Shown here: positions 7,045 through 13,652 of the stretch, piece after piece
Layout of the letters: each line of letters begins with the position of its first letter
Numbering within the stretch: the first letter of the stretch is position 1
NCBI GenBank assembly: GCA_900539695.1
Contig: UQDG01000032.1
Location: forward strand, 1-17,855
Reading direction: 5' to 3'
Source of the DNA: an uncultured Oscillospiraceae bacterium
Lineage (GTDB): Bacteria > Bacillota > Clostridia > Oscillospirales > Ruminococcaceae
Length of the DNA stretch: 17,855 nt
Program-made: the position numbers and the translations under genes
The notes under the pieces: model-generated
What the model was told of the DNA's origin: nothing
The model's database searches: none
The model's input: the letters and a program-made list of their open reading frames with translations, nothing else

Positions 7045-7814
7045 CCTATCTTGTGGCATTTATCGTTTGCTTTATCGCCGGTATCGGCGCGGGCTTGGGC
7101 ACCGGCTTTGCAGGCATGAGCGCCGCCGCCGTCATCAGCCCGATACTCATCACCTTTTTGGGGATGGACCCCTACATGGCCGTGGGCATCGCCCTGGCAA
7201 GCGACGTGCTGGCAAGCGCCGTCTCGGCCTATACCTACAAGAAAAACGGCAACCTGGATGTGAAAAACGGCGCTGTGATGATGGCCGCCGTGCTGGTGTT
7301 TACGATGGTGGGCAGCTTTGTAGCCAGCAAGGTGCCCGGCGCGACCATGGGCAGCTTCTCGGTGTTTATGACGATGCTGCTGGGCGTCAAGTTCATCGTG
7401 CGGCCTGTCATGACCACCAAGGAGGCCATGCAGGGCGTCAGTGCCCAGAAGCGGCTGGTGCAGTCGTTGGTCTGCGGCATGGGCGTGGGCTTTATCTGCG
7501 GCTTTATCGGCGCAGGCGGCGGCATGATGATGCTGCTCCTGCTCACCTCGGTGCTGGGGTACGAGCTGAAGACCGCCGTGGGCACCAGCGTGTTTATCAT
7601 GACCTTTACGGCCCTGACGGGTGCGGTCAGCCACTTTGCCATTGGTGGTGCGCCGGACCTGTTCTGCCTGGTATGCTGTGTGCTCAGCACCCTGTTGTGG
7701 GCGCGCATCGCGGCCAAGTTTGCCAATAAGGCCGAACCAACCACCCTCAACCGCGCCACCGGCGTAGTGCTGGTGATTTTGGGCGTGGCCATTTTGGGTG
7801 TGAAGTATCTGTAA
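7041..7814 (+). CDS. TauE/SafE (TSUP) family anion exporter
   Basis: A 257-residue polytopic membrane protein of the TSUP family (PF01925 type), whose members move sulfite, sulfonates or related organic anions. Visible: first repeat with FIVCFIAGIGAGLGTGFAGM and PILITFLGMDPYMAVGIALASD, second repeat with MGVGFICGFIGAGGGMMMLLLLT and LGYELKTAVGTSVFIMT, about eight hydrophobic helices in two halves, final helix GVVLVILGVAILGV. The ATG overlaps the MarR stop by 4 nt (ATGA), with AAAAGGAG upstream. The context suggests an efflux function induced by the MarR ligand. Substrate not visible. Confidence 0.9.
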   Translation: MTYLVAFIVCFIAGIGAGLGTGFAGMSAAAVISPILITFLGMDPYMAVGIALASDVLASAVSAYTYKKNGNLDVKNGAVMMAAVLVFTMVGSFVASKVPGATMGSFSVFMTMLLGVKFIVRPVMTTKEAMQGVSAQKRLVQSLVCGMGVGFICGFIGAGGGMMMLLLLTSVLGYELKTAVGTSVFIMTFTALTGAVSHFAIGGAPDLFCLVCCVLSTLLWARIAAKFANKAEPTTLNRATGVVLVILGVAILGVKYL

Positions 7815-7831
7815 CGGCCCGTACAGCATAG

Positions 7832-7869
7832 AAATAGCTCCTACCCCACTCCGGGCAGGAGCTATTTTT
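7832..7869. terminator. Terminator after the TSUP exporter, shared with the convergent gene
   Basis: AAATAGCTCCT (7832-7842) and AGGAGCTATTT (7857-7867) form an 11-bp stem ending in T. It overlaps the stop codon of the minus-strand gene at 7868, so it probably serves both convergent genes. Confidence 0.85.
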
Positions 7870-8740
7870 ATTGCAGCAAACTCTCCACCACCTGCAGCCC
7901 ATCCTCTGTCAACGCTTCCCCGCCCGGTGCATCAACCACGGCGGCGGTAACATAATCCACCGTCAGTGCGGCCTGCTTTTGCAGGTAGGCCAGCGTCTCC
8001 CCTGCCCTGAGCAAATCCGTGGCGGTAAAATCGGTCAGCGTCCGGGCACTGTATTTGCGCCAGGCATCGGGCACGGCGGTCAGCCGGTCGGGGTTCTGCC
8101 GCACAAAAGCGGCCCAGACGGCGGCGCGGGCGTTGGCGGCGGTCGTCTCGCTCATCTGGCTTTGCAGGTCGGCAATCAACTCCACCGCGTCGGTGGCACT
8201 GACAGCCTGCACCGCCTCCTTGCCGTAGCCCAGCGCCAGCCGTGCGGCGGGCTGCAGCAGCGAGGACGTATCAAACCGCACCGCCGTGCCGCTGCCCACG
8301 CAATCCACCCAGCAGGAGGGCGTGGCCGCCAGGTAGTACAGCGGCGGTAGGGCGGTCTCGCCGGTGGAAAGCGCGGCCCTCAGCAGTTGAGCGGCCCGCC
8401 CCGCCCCAGCCGAAAGCGTACATTCCGCCAGTGTGGTAGTGCCAGCCGGTGCGTTGACCAGCAGCTGCCCCGGCAGGGCACAGAAGGTCACGCTGTGGGC
8501 CGGGCCGTCCGCCCGCACCAGCACAAAGGCTGGCTCCTCTTTCTGCACCACCAGCAGCATCCGCCACACGCTTTGGGCACCCGGCTCGATTTGCAGCTGG
8601 CTTTGGTTGGCGGCGGCCTGCCGCAATTCTTGCTGGGTCTGCCGCTGCCGGGCCAAAAAGCCCACCACAAGGATCAGCGGCAGCAAAAGCAGCAGGGTCA
8701 GCCACAGGCTGCACCAAAAAAATCCGGCGCGTGAACGCAT
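7868..8740 (-). CDS. Membrane-anchored protein, possibly a degenerate LCP-fold protein
   Basis: A 290-residue protein of no family I can name with confidence. One N-terminal transmembrane helix (residues 8-30) after RSR, so the bulk is probably extracellular. The middle section (MLLVVQ... FVLVRADGPAHSVTFCALPGQLLVN ... LAECTLSAGAGRAAQLLRAAL ... CWVDCVGSG) resembles the order of elements in LytR-CpsA-Psr (LCP) cell-wall glycopolymer transferases. The arginine of their SIPRD motif is missing (CALPGQ here), so a catalytic role is doubtful. The ATG at 8740 is chosen: GAGGTG (8752-8747) lies 6 nt upstream, and the in-frame GTG at 8749 is part of that ribosome binding site. Divergent from the small acidic protein. 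The LCP link is my inference. Confidence 0.75.
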   Translation of the reverse strand: MRSRAGFFWCSLWLTLLLLLPLILVVGFLARQRQTQQELRQAAANQSQLQIEPGAQSVWRMLLVVQKEEPAFVLVRADGPAHSVTFCALPGQLLVNAPAGTTTLAECTLSAGAGRAAQLLRAALSTGETALPPLYYLAATPSCWVDCVGSGTAVRFDTSSLLQPAARLALGYGKEAVQAVSATDAVELIADLQSQMSETTAANARAAVWAAFVRQNPDRLTAVPDAWRKYSARTLTDFTATDLLRAGETLAYLQKQAALTVDYVTAAVVDAPGGEALTEDGLQVVESLLQ

Positions 8741-8820
8741 AAAACCCACCTCACTGTGAGAAACTTCCCTTATAGTCTGGGCGGCACTGCCCGGCGCTAT
8801 ACAAAAAGGAGGTCTGTTTT

Positions 8821-9009
8821 ATGCTGCACGAACCGTTTGGCCCCCATGGAGCCGAGGAAGAAACCGAGGAACTTTGGACTGACCTGAGCGAGGTGCCCGA
8901 AACTGCCTACGAGCAGGACCCGAAGCGCCGTATCAACAGCGATACGGATATGCCGTTTGACCCGTCGCTGCTGCCCACCGACCCCAGCCTGGGCGAAGGC
9001 CCGCTGTAA
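8821..9009 (+). CDS. Small acidic protein of unknown function
   Basis: A 62-residue hydrophilic protein, not recognised. Strong ribosome binding site AGGAGG (8807-8812) 8 nt before the ATG supports it as real. The first half is rich in Glu/Asp (GAEEETEELWTDLSEVPE); the second has a basic patch (KRR) and a Pro/Asp-rich end (DMPFDPSLLPTDPSLGEG). No membrane segment, signal peptide or cysteine. Divergent from the membrane-anchored gene, with only 80 nt between the start codons, and followed by a strong terminator, so it is probably monocistronic. TATAGT (8772-8777) is a possible -10, but no -35 is convincing. Confidence 0.75.
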   Translation: MLHEPFGPHGAEEETEELWTDLSEVPETAYEQDPKRRINSDTDMPFDPSLLPTDPSLGEGPL

Positions 9010-9020
9010 CCCACGCAAAA

Positions 9021-9059
9021 AGCCCCCGGCAAGAGGCTGCGGCCTCTCTGCCGGGGACT
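9021..9059. terminator. Bidirectional terminator between the small acidic gene and degV
   Basis: A long stem: CCCCGGCA (9024-9031) with TGCCGGGG (9049-9056), continued inward by AGAGGC (9032-9037) with GCCTCT (9042-9047) around one bulged base. On the minus strand it is followed by five T and then GCGTGGG, making it the terminator for degV. On the plus strand T-rich sequence follows after a few bases. Confidence 0.85.
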
Positions 9060-9084
9060 TGCTGTTTTTATTGGTGTAAAGCGG

Positions 9085-9927
9085 TTATTCCGGGATGACA
9101 AAGGCCACGCCCACCGCGCCGGGGCCGATGTGGGTGCCGATGGTGGGGCCGATCTGCCCCACGCGCCCGCCGGTCAGGTGCAGGTTTTGGTGCAGATAGT
9201 GGTGCACCGGGGCGGTAAGCTGCTTATCGTCGCTGTACACCAGCGTGTAGCCGTAGGCCGGGTCCACGCCGCCCTGCTTGTCCAACTGGCGGTACAGGGC
9301 TACCAGCGCACCGGGACGGCCGCGGCCTTTGTCTACCAGATGGATCGCACCTTCGGACAGCATCAGCACCGGTTTGATGCCCAGTGCACCGCCCACGATA
9401 GCCACGGCGGCAGGCAGGCGGCCGCCCTTTTGCAGGTGCTTCAGGCTGTCCACGATGGCAACGACCCGCACCCGCTTTTTAAAGGTCTCCAGCTCGGCCG
9501 CAATGCGGGAGGCGGAAAGCCCCTGCTCCCGCAGGCGGATGGCCTCCCGCGCGATGATGGCCTCGCCCTGGGTAGCGGTCTCGGAGTCGATGATGTAGAC
9601 TTTGGCGTCGGTCTCGGCGGCGGCCAGGCTGGCGCACTGGTAGGTGCCGGAAAGCTTTTGCGCGACAGTGATGACAATGACCTCATCCCCTGCATCGGCA
9701 GCATCCTCAAACAGCTCGATAAACGAAGCCGGGCTGGGCTGGCTGGTGCGGGGCAGCTTGCTGTCCTCGGCCAGGCGGGTGAAGAACTCGTCCTTGGTCA
9801 TGCTGCCGTCATCCACGGTGGCGGTGCCATCGGCAAAGGTGATGCCCATGGGCACAACGGTCACGCCGGGGGTCTCCAGGTCGCGGGCGGTCAAATCGGC
9901 CGCCGAGTCAGTGACGATACGAATCAT
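9085..9927 (-). CDS. DegV family fatty-acid-binding protein
   Basis: A 280-residue cytoplasmic DegV/FakB-type protein. Family members bind a fatty acid and, in some cases, present it to the FakA kinase for phospholipid synthesis. Visible: N-terminal MIRIVTDSAADL, the RTSQPSP loop (about 60-66), LSGTYQCA, VDSLKHLQKGGRLPA, IKPVLML and the C-terminal GTHIGPGAVGVAF signature. Full length. ATG at 9927 follows AAAGGAAT at a good distance. It begins 25 nt after rmuC, with no promoter between them, so the two are co-transcribed. No FakA homologue is in the window. Confidence 0.93.
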   Translation of the reverse strand: MIRIVTDSAADLTARDLETPGVTVVPMGITFADGTATVDDGSMTKDEFFTRLAEDSKLPRTSQPSPASFIELFEDAADAGDEVIVITVAQKLSGTYQCASLAAAETDAKVYIIDSETATQGEAIIAREAIRLREQGLSASRIAAELETFKKRVRVVAIVDSLKHLQKGGRLPAAVAIVGGALGIKPVLMLSEGAIHLVDKGRGRPGALVALYRQLDKQGGVDPAYGYTLVYSDDKQLTAPVHHYLHQNLHLTGGRVGQIGPTIGTHIGPGAVGVAFVIPE

Positions 9928-9952
9928 AGTCGGATTCCTTTCTCATACTTCC

Positions 9953-11323
9953 CTATACGGAAAAACTCTTTTCTTCAATGCCCAGCAGATCGGCGGCGGC
10001 ATCGGGGTCTAACTGCTGCACCGATTCCAGCTTGCGGGTGATGGCGCGGCTGCGCGGGCCGATCAGCTCCTCCAGGTCGGAGCCGGTCTGGTTCAGGTGG
10101 CGCTGCATCTGCTGTAAGCCGACGCCGAACTTCTCAAATTCTGTCTTGACAGCGCCCAAAATCGTCCAGACCTCGCCGGAACGCTTTTGGATCGCCAGCG
10201 TGCGGAAGCCCATCTGCAAAGCGTTCAGCAGTGCCGCCATGGTGGACGGGCCTGCTACCGTGATTTGATAATCCCGCTGCAAAACTTCCGTGATTCCGCT
10301 GGAAACCACCTCGGCATACAGCCCCTCAAAGGGCAGAAACAGGATGCCGAAGCTGGTGGTGTAGGGCACCTCGATGTACTTATCGTGAATGTCCTTGGCT
10401 TCCTGCCGCAGCACCGACTGCAGTGCCTTGCGCATGGCGGCCGCCGCGGCAGCGTCGCCGCGTTCCAAAGCCGCCTGCAGGTGGGCGTAGGTGTCACCGG
10501 GGAACTTGGCGTCGATGGGCAGCCAGATGTTGCCGTTCTGCCCCGGCATCTTGATGGCAAACTCTACGCGGTTGGCGCTGCCGGGCACAGTGGCCACGTT
10601 CTCGGCATACTGACCGGGGGCCAAAATCTGTTCCAGGATCGCGCCCAGCTGTACCTCGCCCAAAATGCCGCGGGTCTTTACGCCGGAAAGCACCTGCTTC
10701 AGGCTGCCCACATCGGCGGCGAGGTTCTGCATCTCGCCCAGGCCCTTGTAGACCTGCTCCAGCTGGGTGCTGACGGCGCGGAAAGACTCGTTGATGCGCT
10801 TTTGCAGGGTGTCCTGCAATTTTTCCTCGACCGTGCCGCGGATCTCGTCCAGCTTTTGGTTGTTGTCGGCCCGGATGGTGTTCAGCCCTTGCACCAGCGC
10901 CCCGCGCACGCCGTCCAAGCGGGCAGCGTTGGAGTCCTCAAGGTTCTTCAGGCGGGTCTCCATCATCGTAAGCTGGGCAATCAGCGCATCGTTGGCGGCC
11001 TTCTGGCGGGCGGCCCCGGCGCGGTCGATGGACTCCAACCGGGCGGTGCTGGCGGCGGCGTTCTGGCGCTGGTTCTCGGCCAACACGGCGGAAAAGTCCC
11101 GCAGCGTGGCGGTGGTGGTGCGGGCACTCTCGCCCTGCATCGCCCGAAGCTGTTCAGCCAGCAGGTCGGTCTCGCCCTGCAATACCGGGGTCATCGCGTT
11201 GACAACGTCATCGGCGGTAGGCCCCTGGGGCTTCTGCGGGCGGCTGCTGCGCACCAGTAAGATGGCCAGCAGCACATCACCTACCAGCGCCAGCACCAGA
11301 ACAAAATAAAGTAAGATTTCCAT
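9953..11323 (-). CDS. rmuC: RmuC family DNA recombination / limiting protein
   Basis: A 456-residue RmuC-family protein. E. coli RmuC limits inversion at short inverted repeats and is predicted to carry a nuclease-like fold. Visible: N-terminal transmembrane helix (residues 2-24), a long heptad-rich coiled coil (about 45-200), then the conserved domain from about 205 with VLSGVKTRGILGEVQLGAILEQIL, VEFAIKMPGQNGNIWLPIDAKFP and TSFGILFLPFEGLYAEV. ATG at 11323 follows AAAGGAAC. First gene of an rmuC-degV operon driven by an extended -10 promoter. Confidence 0.95.
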   Translation of the reverse strand: MEILLYFVLVLALVGDVLLAILLVRSSRPQKPQGPTADDVVNAMTPVLQGETDLLAEQLRAMQGESARTTTATLRDFSAVLAENQRQNAAASTARLESIDRAGAARQKAANDALIAQLTMMETRLKNLEDSNAARLDGVRGALVQGLNTIRADNNQKLDEIRGTVEEKLQDTLQKRINESFRAVSTQLEQVYKGLGEMQNLAADVGSLKQVLSGVKTRGILGEVQLGAILEQILAPGQYAENVATVPGSANRVEFAIKMPGQNGNIWLPIDAKFPGDTYAHLQAALERGDAAAAAAMRKALQSVLRQEAKDIHDKYIEVPYTTSFGILFLPFEGLYAEVVSSGITEVLQRDYQITVAGPSTMAALLNALQMGFRTLAIQKRSGEVWTILGAVKTEFEKFGVGLQQMQRHLNQTGSDLEELIGPRSRAITRKLESVQQLDPDAAADLLGIEEKSFSV

Positions 11324-11355
11324 GTTGTGTTCCTTTTTTAGGCGGAACGATGGGT

Positions 11356-11384
11356 ATTATACCACAACACTCAGCCATTACCAA
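11356..11384 (-). promoter_or_regulatory. Promoter of rmuC-degV
   Basis: On the minus strand TTGGTA (11384-11379), 17-nt spacer, TATAAT (11361-11356), with an extended -10 TGG directly before it. Predicted start is about 25 nt ahead of the rmuC ATG. The rest of the 121-bp spacer (11324-11444) shows only a weak inverted repeat near 11416-11437. Confidence 0.75.
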
Positions 11385-11444
11385 GTACAAGTGTTCAAAT
11401 TTCGACTGTTTTTAAGACAAAATTAACATTTTCTGTCGATTATC

Positions 11445-11870
11445 TCAACGAATCAGCAGCAGTGCCGTGGCCAGCACACCCATGGCGGCGGCCAAAACCT
11501 CGGTCTCCCAGCTTTTGCGCTCCACCACCGGGGAAGCCGGATTGTACCACACCAGTACGGTCTTGCCCTGCTGGCCGTCGTGGTGGAACCAGAAGGAGTC
11601 GTTGGTGTGGCGCTCCATCCGCTGGCCGTTTGCGGTAAATACTACCCGGTAGCAGTATCCGCCCGCACCCACGCGGGGATTGATGAGGGCGTCGCGGCGG
11701 GACGGCTGTGCGGGGGTATCGCTCTGGCTGGACTTGCAGCAATCCAAAATCTGGGCGGGCAGCAACGTGCCGCCGCGCACGATGCGGTATTTCTCCCAAA
11801 GCATCAAAAGCACCAGCACCCACAGCAGGATACCCAGCACACGGTAAAAAAGCAGTAAGGCAAAAGGCAT
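11445..11870 (-). CDS. DUF3592-like membrane protein
   Basis: A 141-residue protein with two transmembrane helices, one N-terminal (residues 3-24, ALLLFYRVLGILLWVLVLLML) and one at the very C-terminus (VLAAAMGVLATALLL). Between them lies a beta-rich, probably extracellular segment with RIVRGGTLLPAQILDC, CYRVVFTANGQ and TVLVWYNPASPV. That layout and the final YNPxxP motif resemble DUF3592 proteins, whose function is unknown. The ATG at 11870 follows GGAGACTTTT; the frame is open upstream to 12017, but that part has no ribosome binding site and covers the promoter. Divergent from yerC. Confidence 0.8.
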   Translation of the reverse strand: MPFALLLFYRVLGILLWVLVLLMLWEKYRIVRGGTLLPAQILDCCKSSQSDTPAQPSRRDALINPRVGAGGYCYRVVFTANGQRMERHTNDSFWFHHDGQQGKTVLVWYNPASPVVERKSWETEVLAAAMGVLATALLLIR

Positions 11871-11911
11871 AAAAGTCTCCTTATAAAAACGATTGATTAA
11901 TAGCAAGGCTG

Positions 11912-11961
11912 CAGGGGCGTACAGTGTGCTCCCGCGAGCCGATATTTGCCATCGGCCCCTG
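11912..11961. repeat. REP-like palindromic element in the 5' leader of the DUF3592 gene
   Basis: CAGGGGC (11912-11918) pairs with GCCCCTG (11955-11961), enclosing GCTC/GAGC (11928-11931 with 11936-11939) and CGAT/ATCG (11940-11943 with 11951-11954), a three-way junction. The core GGGCG..CAGTG..C.CCCG.G aligns with the first hairpin of the cluster at 17518-17536, so it is more likely an interspersed repeat than a riboswitch. It lies inside the roughly 105-nt transcribed leader of the downstream minus-strand gene. Confidence 0.6.
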
Positions 11962-11982
11962 TAAGAGTTGAACTTACTTATT

Positions 11983-12011
11983 ATAATACCGCCCTTTTGC
12001 TTTGGGTGCAA
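11983..12011 (-). promoter_or_regulatory. Promoter of the DUF3592-like gene
   Basis: On the minus strand TTGCAC (12011-12006), 17-nt spacer, TATTAT (11988-11983). Divergent from the yerC promoter, with the two -35 boxes about 40 bp apart. Confidence 0.6.
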
Positions 12012-12015
12012 GGGC

Positions 12016-12039
12016 AAAGATAATTTAAAAGATAATTTA
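12016..12039. repeat. Tandem 12-bp AT-rich repeat between divergent promoters
   Basis: AAAGATAATTTA occurs twice in a row without mismatch (12016-12027 and 12028-12039), lying just upstream of both divergent promoters. It could be a regulator site or an UP-type element for both; no regulator is identified. Confidence 0.6.
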
Positions 12040-12052
12040 ATGCGCTAAAGTG

Positions 12053-12081
12053 TTGACTTATTTGGGCAGATTTGCTAAAAT
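12053..12081 (+). promoter_or_regulatory. Promoter of yerC-galM
   Basis: TTGACT (12053-12058), 17-nt spacer, TAAAAT (12076-12081). Predicted start is about 50 nt before the yerC ATG. Confidence 0.75.
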
Positions 12082-12136
12082 ATAAATAATGATGCACATC
12101 TGTGCAAAACAAAATGAACAAATAAAGGAGGCGCCT

Positions 12137-12457
12137 ATGCGCCCTGACATGAACCAACAAAACGAACGCTGCACCGATTTGTATGAAGCCATCCTCCGGC
12201 TGGAAAACCTGGACGAGTGCATCCGCTTTTTTGACGACCTGTGCGCTGTGACCGAGCTGCGCACTATGGAGCAGCGCTACGCCGTGGCAGGCTGCCTGCT
12301 GCAGGGCAAGGTCTACAGCGAGATCCGCCGCGAAACCGGCGCGTCCAGCGCCACCGTCAGCCGCGTGAACCGTATGCTGAACTACGGCACCGGCAGCGTG
12401 GCCGCCAGCGTCAAGCACGATCTGGAGCAGAAGAGCCAAGAGGACGAGAACAAATAA
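12137..12457 (+). CDS. yerC: YerC/YecD family TrpR-related DNA-binding protein
   Basis: A 106-residue all-helical regulator of the YerC/YecD family, related to the Trp repressor and common in Firmicutes; its targets are not known in general. Visible: LYEAILRLENLDECIRFFDDLC (15-36), TELRTMEQRYAVAGCLLQGKVY (39-60), helix-turn-helix YSEIRRETGASSATVSRVNRML (60-81), then a short acidic tail. The ATG at 12137 follows AAAGGAGG by 5 nt; the longer frame from 12089 has no ribosome binding site and starts at the transcription start. It lies 28 nt before galM in the same operon, so sugar-related control is possible but unproven. Confidence 0.9.
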   Translation: MRPDMNQQNERCTDLYEAILRLENLDECIRFFDDLCAVTELRTMEQRYAVAGCLLQGKVYSEIRRETGASSATVSRVNRMLNYGTGSVAASVKHDLEQKSQEDENK

Positions 12458-12485
12458 GGACAACACCCAAGGAAAGGAGTTTTCC

Positions 12486-13535
12486 ATGTCTGTTTCTATC
12501 ACTGATTTCGGCAAACTGACTACCGGCCAGCCGGTGCAGCTGGTCACCCTGAAAAACGATAAGATCGAGGTGCAGCTGTTGACCTATGCGGCCATCATCC
12601 ACCGCATCATTGTGCCGGACCGCAAGGGCAGCCCCACCGACGTGGTGCTGGGCTACCCCACCGCCCGGGATTACGAACTGAACACCGACAGCATGGGCGC
12701 TGCCGTGGGGCGCTTTGCCAACCGCATTGGCGGCGCGCAGTTTCCCCTGTATGAGGAGATCGTCCATGTAACGCCCAACAGCGCGGGCAACTGCCTGCAC
12801 AGTGGTCTGCACGGCTTCAACCACGCCCTGTTCACTGCCGAGGTCACCCGCGGTGAGACCGACAGCGTGACGATGACTGCCCACAGTCCTGCCGGCACCG
12901 ACGGATTCCCCGGCAACTTTGATTTGGAGATCCAATACAGCCTGGTGAAAGAGGGCCTGATGATCCGTTACAGCGCCACCACTGATGCCCCCACCGTCTG
13001 CAACATGACCAACCACAGCTACTTTAACCTCAACGGCCACGGCAGCGGCTCGGCTCTGGGCCACCGCATCAGCGTGGACGCCGACGCCTATCTGGAAGCT
13101 GACGAGAACAGCGTGCCCACCGGCCGCAAACTGCCGGTTAAGGGCACCCCGATGGACTTTACCGAGGAAAAGACCCCCGGCCGGGACATCAACGCCGACT
13201 ACCCTGCTCTGGTGCAGGCCAAAGGCTACGACCAGTGCTACATCATCCGGGACAGCGGCCTGCGCCACGCCGCCTGGGCTACCGGCCCCGAGACCGGCAT
13301 TCGCATGGAGGTGCTGACCACCCTGCCCGGCATGCACTTGTACACCGCCAACTATCTTGCACCCCAGACAGCCTGCAAGGATGATGCCCGCTACGAAGCC
13401 CGCGATGCCGTCTGCTTCGAGACCGAAGATTTCCCCGACGCCCCGAACCATCCCGATTTCCCCGATACGACCCTGCTGCCGGATGCCCCGTACAGCTCCA
13501 CCACGATCTATCGGTTCGACATCGCACCTATGTAA
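12486..13535 (+). CDS. galM: Aldose 1-epimerase (galactose mutarotase)
   Basis: A 349-residue cytoplasmic enzyme that interconverts alpha and beta anomers of glucose, galactose and similar sugars, feeding the Leloir pathway. Visible: GAAVGRFANRI (71-81), His105 in NCLHSGLHGF, catalytic acid His177 in TNHSYFNLNG, and catalytic base Glu312 in FETEDFPDAPN, the usual ETQxxPDAxN motif with Glu for Gln. Full length (family about 340). ATG follows AAGGAAAGGAG. Second gene after yerC and closed by a strong terminator. No galK, galT or galE is in the window. Confidence 0.95.
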   Translation: MSVSITDFGKLTTGQPVQLVTLKNDKIEVQLLTYAAIIHRIIVPDRKGSPTDVVLGYPTARDYELNTDSMGAAVGRFANRIGGAQFPLYEEIVHVTPNSAGNCLHSGLHGFNHALFTAEVTRGETDSVTMTAHSPAGTDGFPGNFDLEIQYSLVKEGLMIRYSATTDAPTVCNMTNHSYFNLNGHGSGSALGHRISVDADAYLEADENSVPTGRKLPVKGTPMDFTEEKTPGRDINADYPALVQAKGYDQCYIIRDSGLRHAAWATGPETGIRMEVLTTLPGMHLYTANYLAPQTACKDDARYEARDAVCFETEDFPDAPNHPDFPDTTLLPDAPYSSTTIYRFDIAPM

Positions 13536-13551
13536 AACGTAACGCAATACA

Positions 13552-13585
13552 GCAAAAGACCACCGCGTCTGCGGTGGTCTTTTGC
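13552..13585. terminator. Strong bidirectional terminator between galM and glgB
   Basis: GCAAAAGACCACCGC (13552-13566) and GCGGTGGTCTTTTGC (13571-13585) form a perfect 15-bp stem with a GTCT loop. The A and T runs inside the arms make it work for both convergent genes. The next 67 bp to the glgB stop are AT-rich and contain a palindrome, AATACGTATT (13610-13619), within the inverted repeat ATACAAT (13606-13612)/ATTGTAT (13627-13633), with no assigned role. Confidence 0.9.
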
Positions 13586-13652
13586 TTTGTACAAATAGAA
13601 ATGTTATACAATACGTATTTATCCAAATTGTATTTGCGAACGATTAGTATAA

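Noticed and set aside
11912..11961. Novel riboswitch in the DUF3592 leader
   Set aside because: The fold is attractive, but the sequence aligns with REP-like palindromes elsewhere in the window and no known aptamer motif was recognised.
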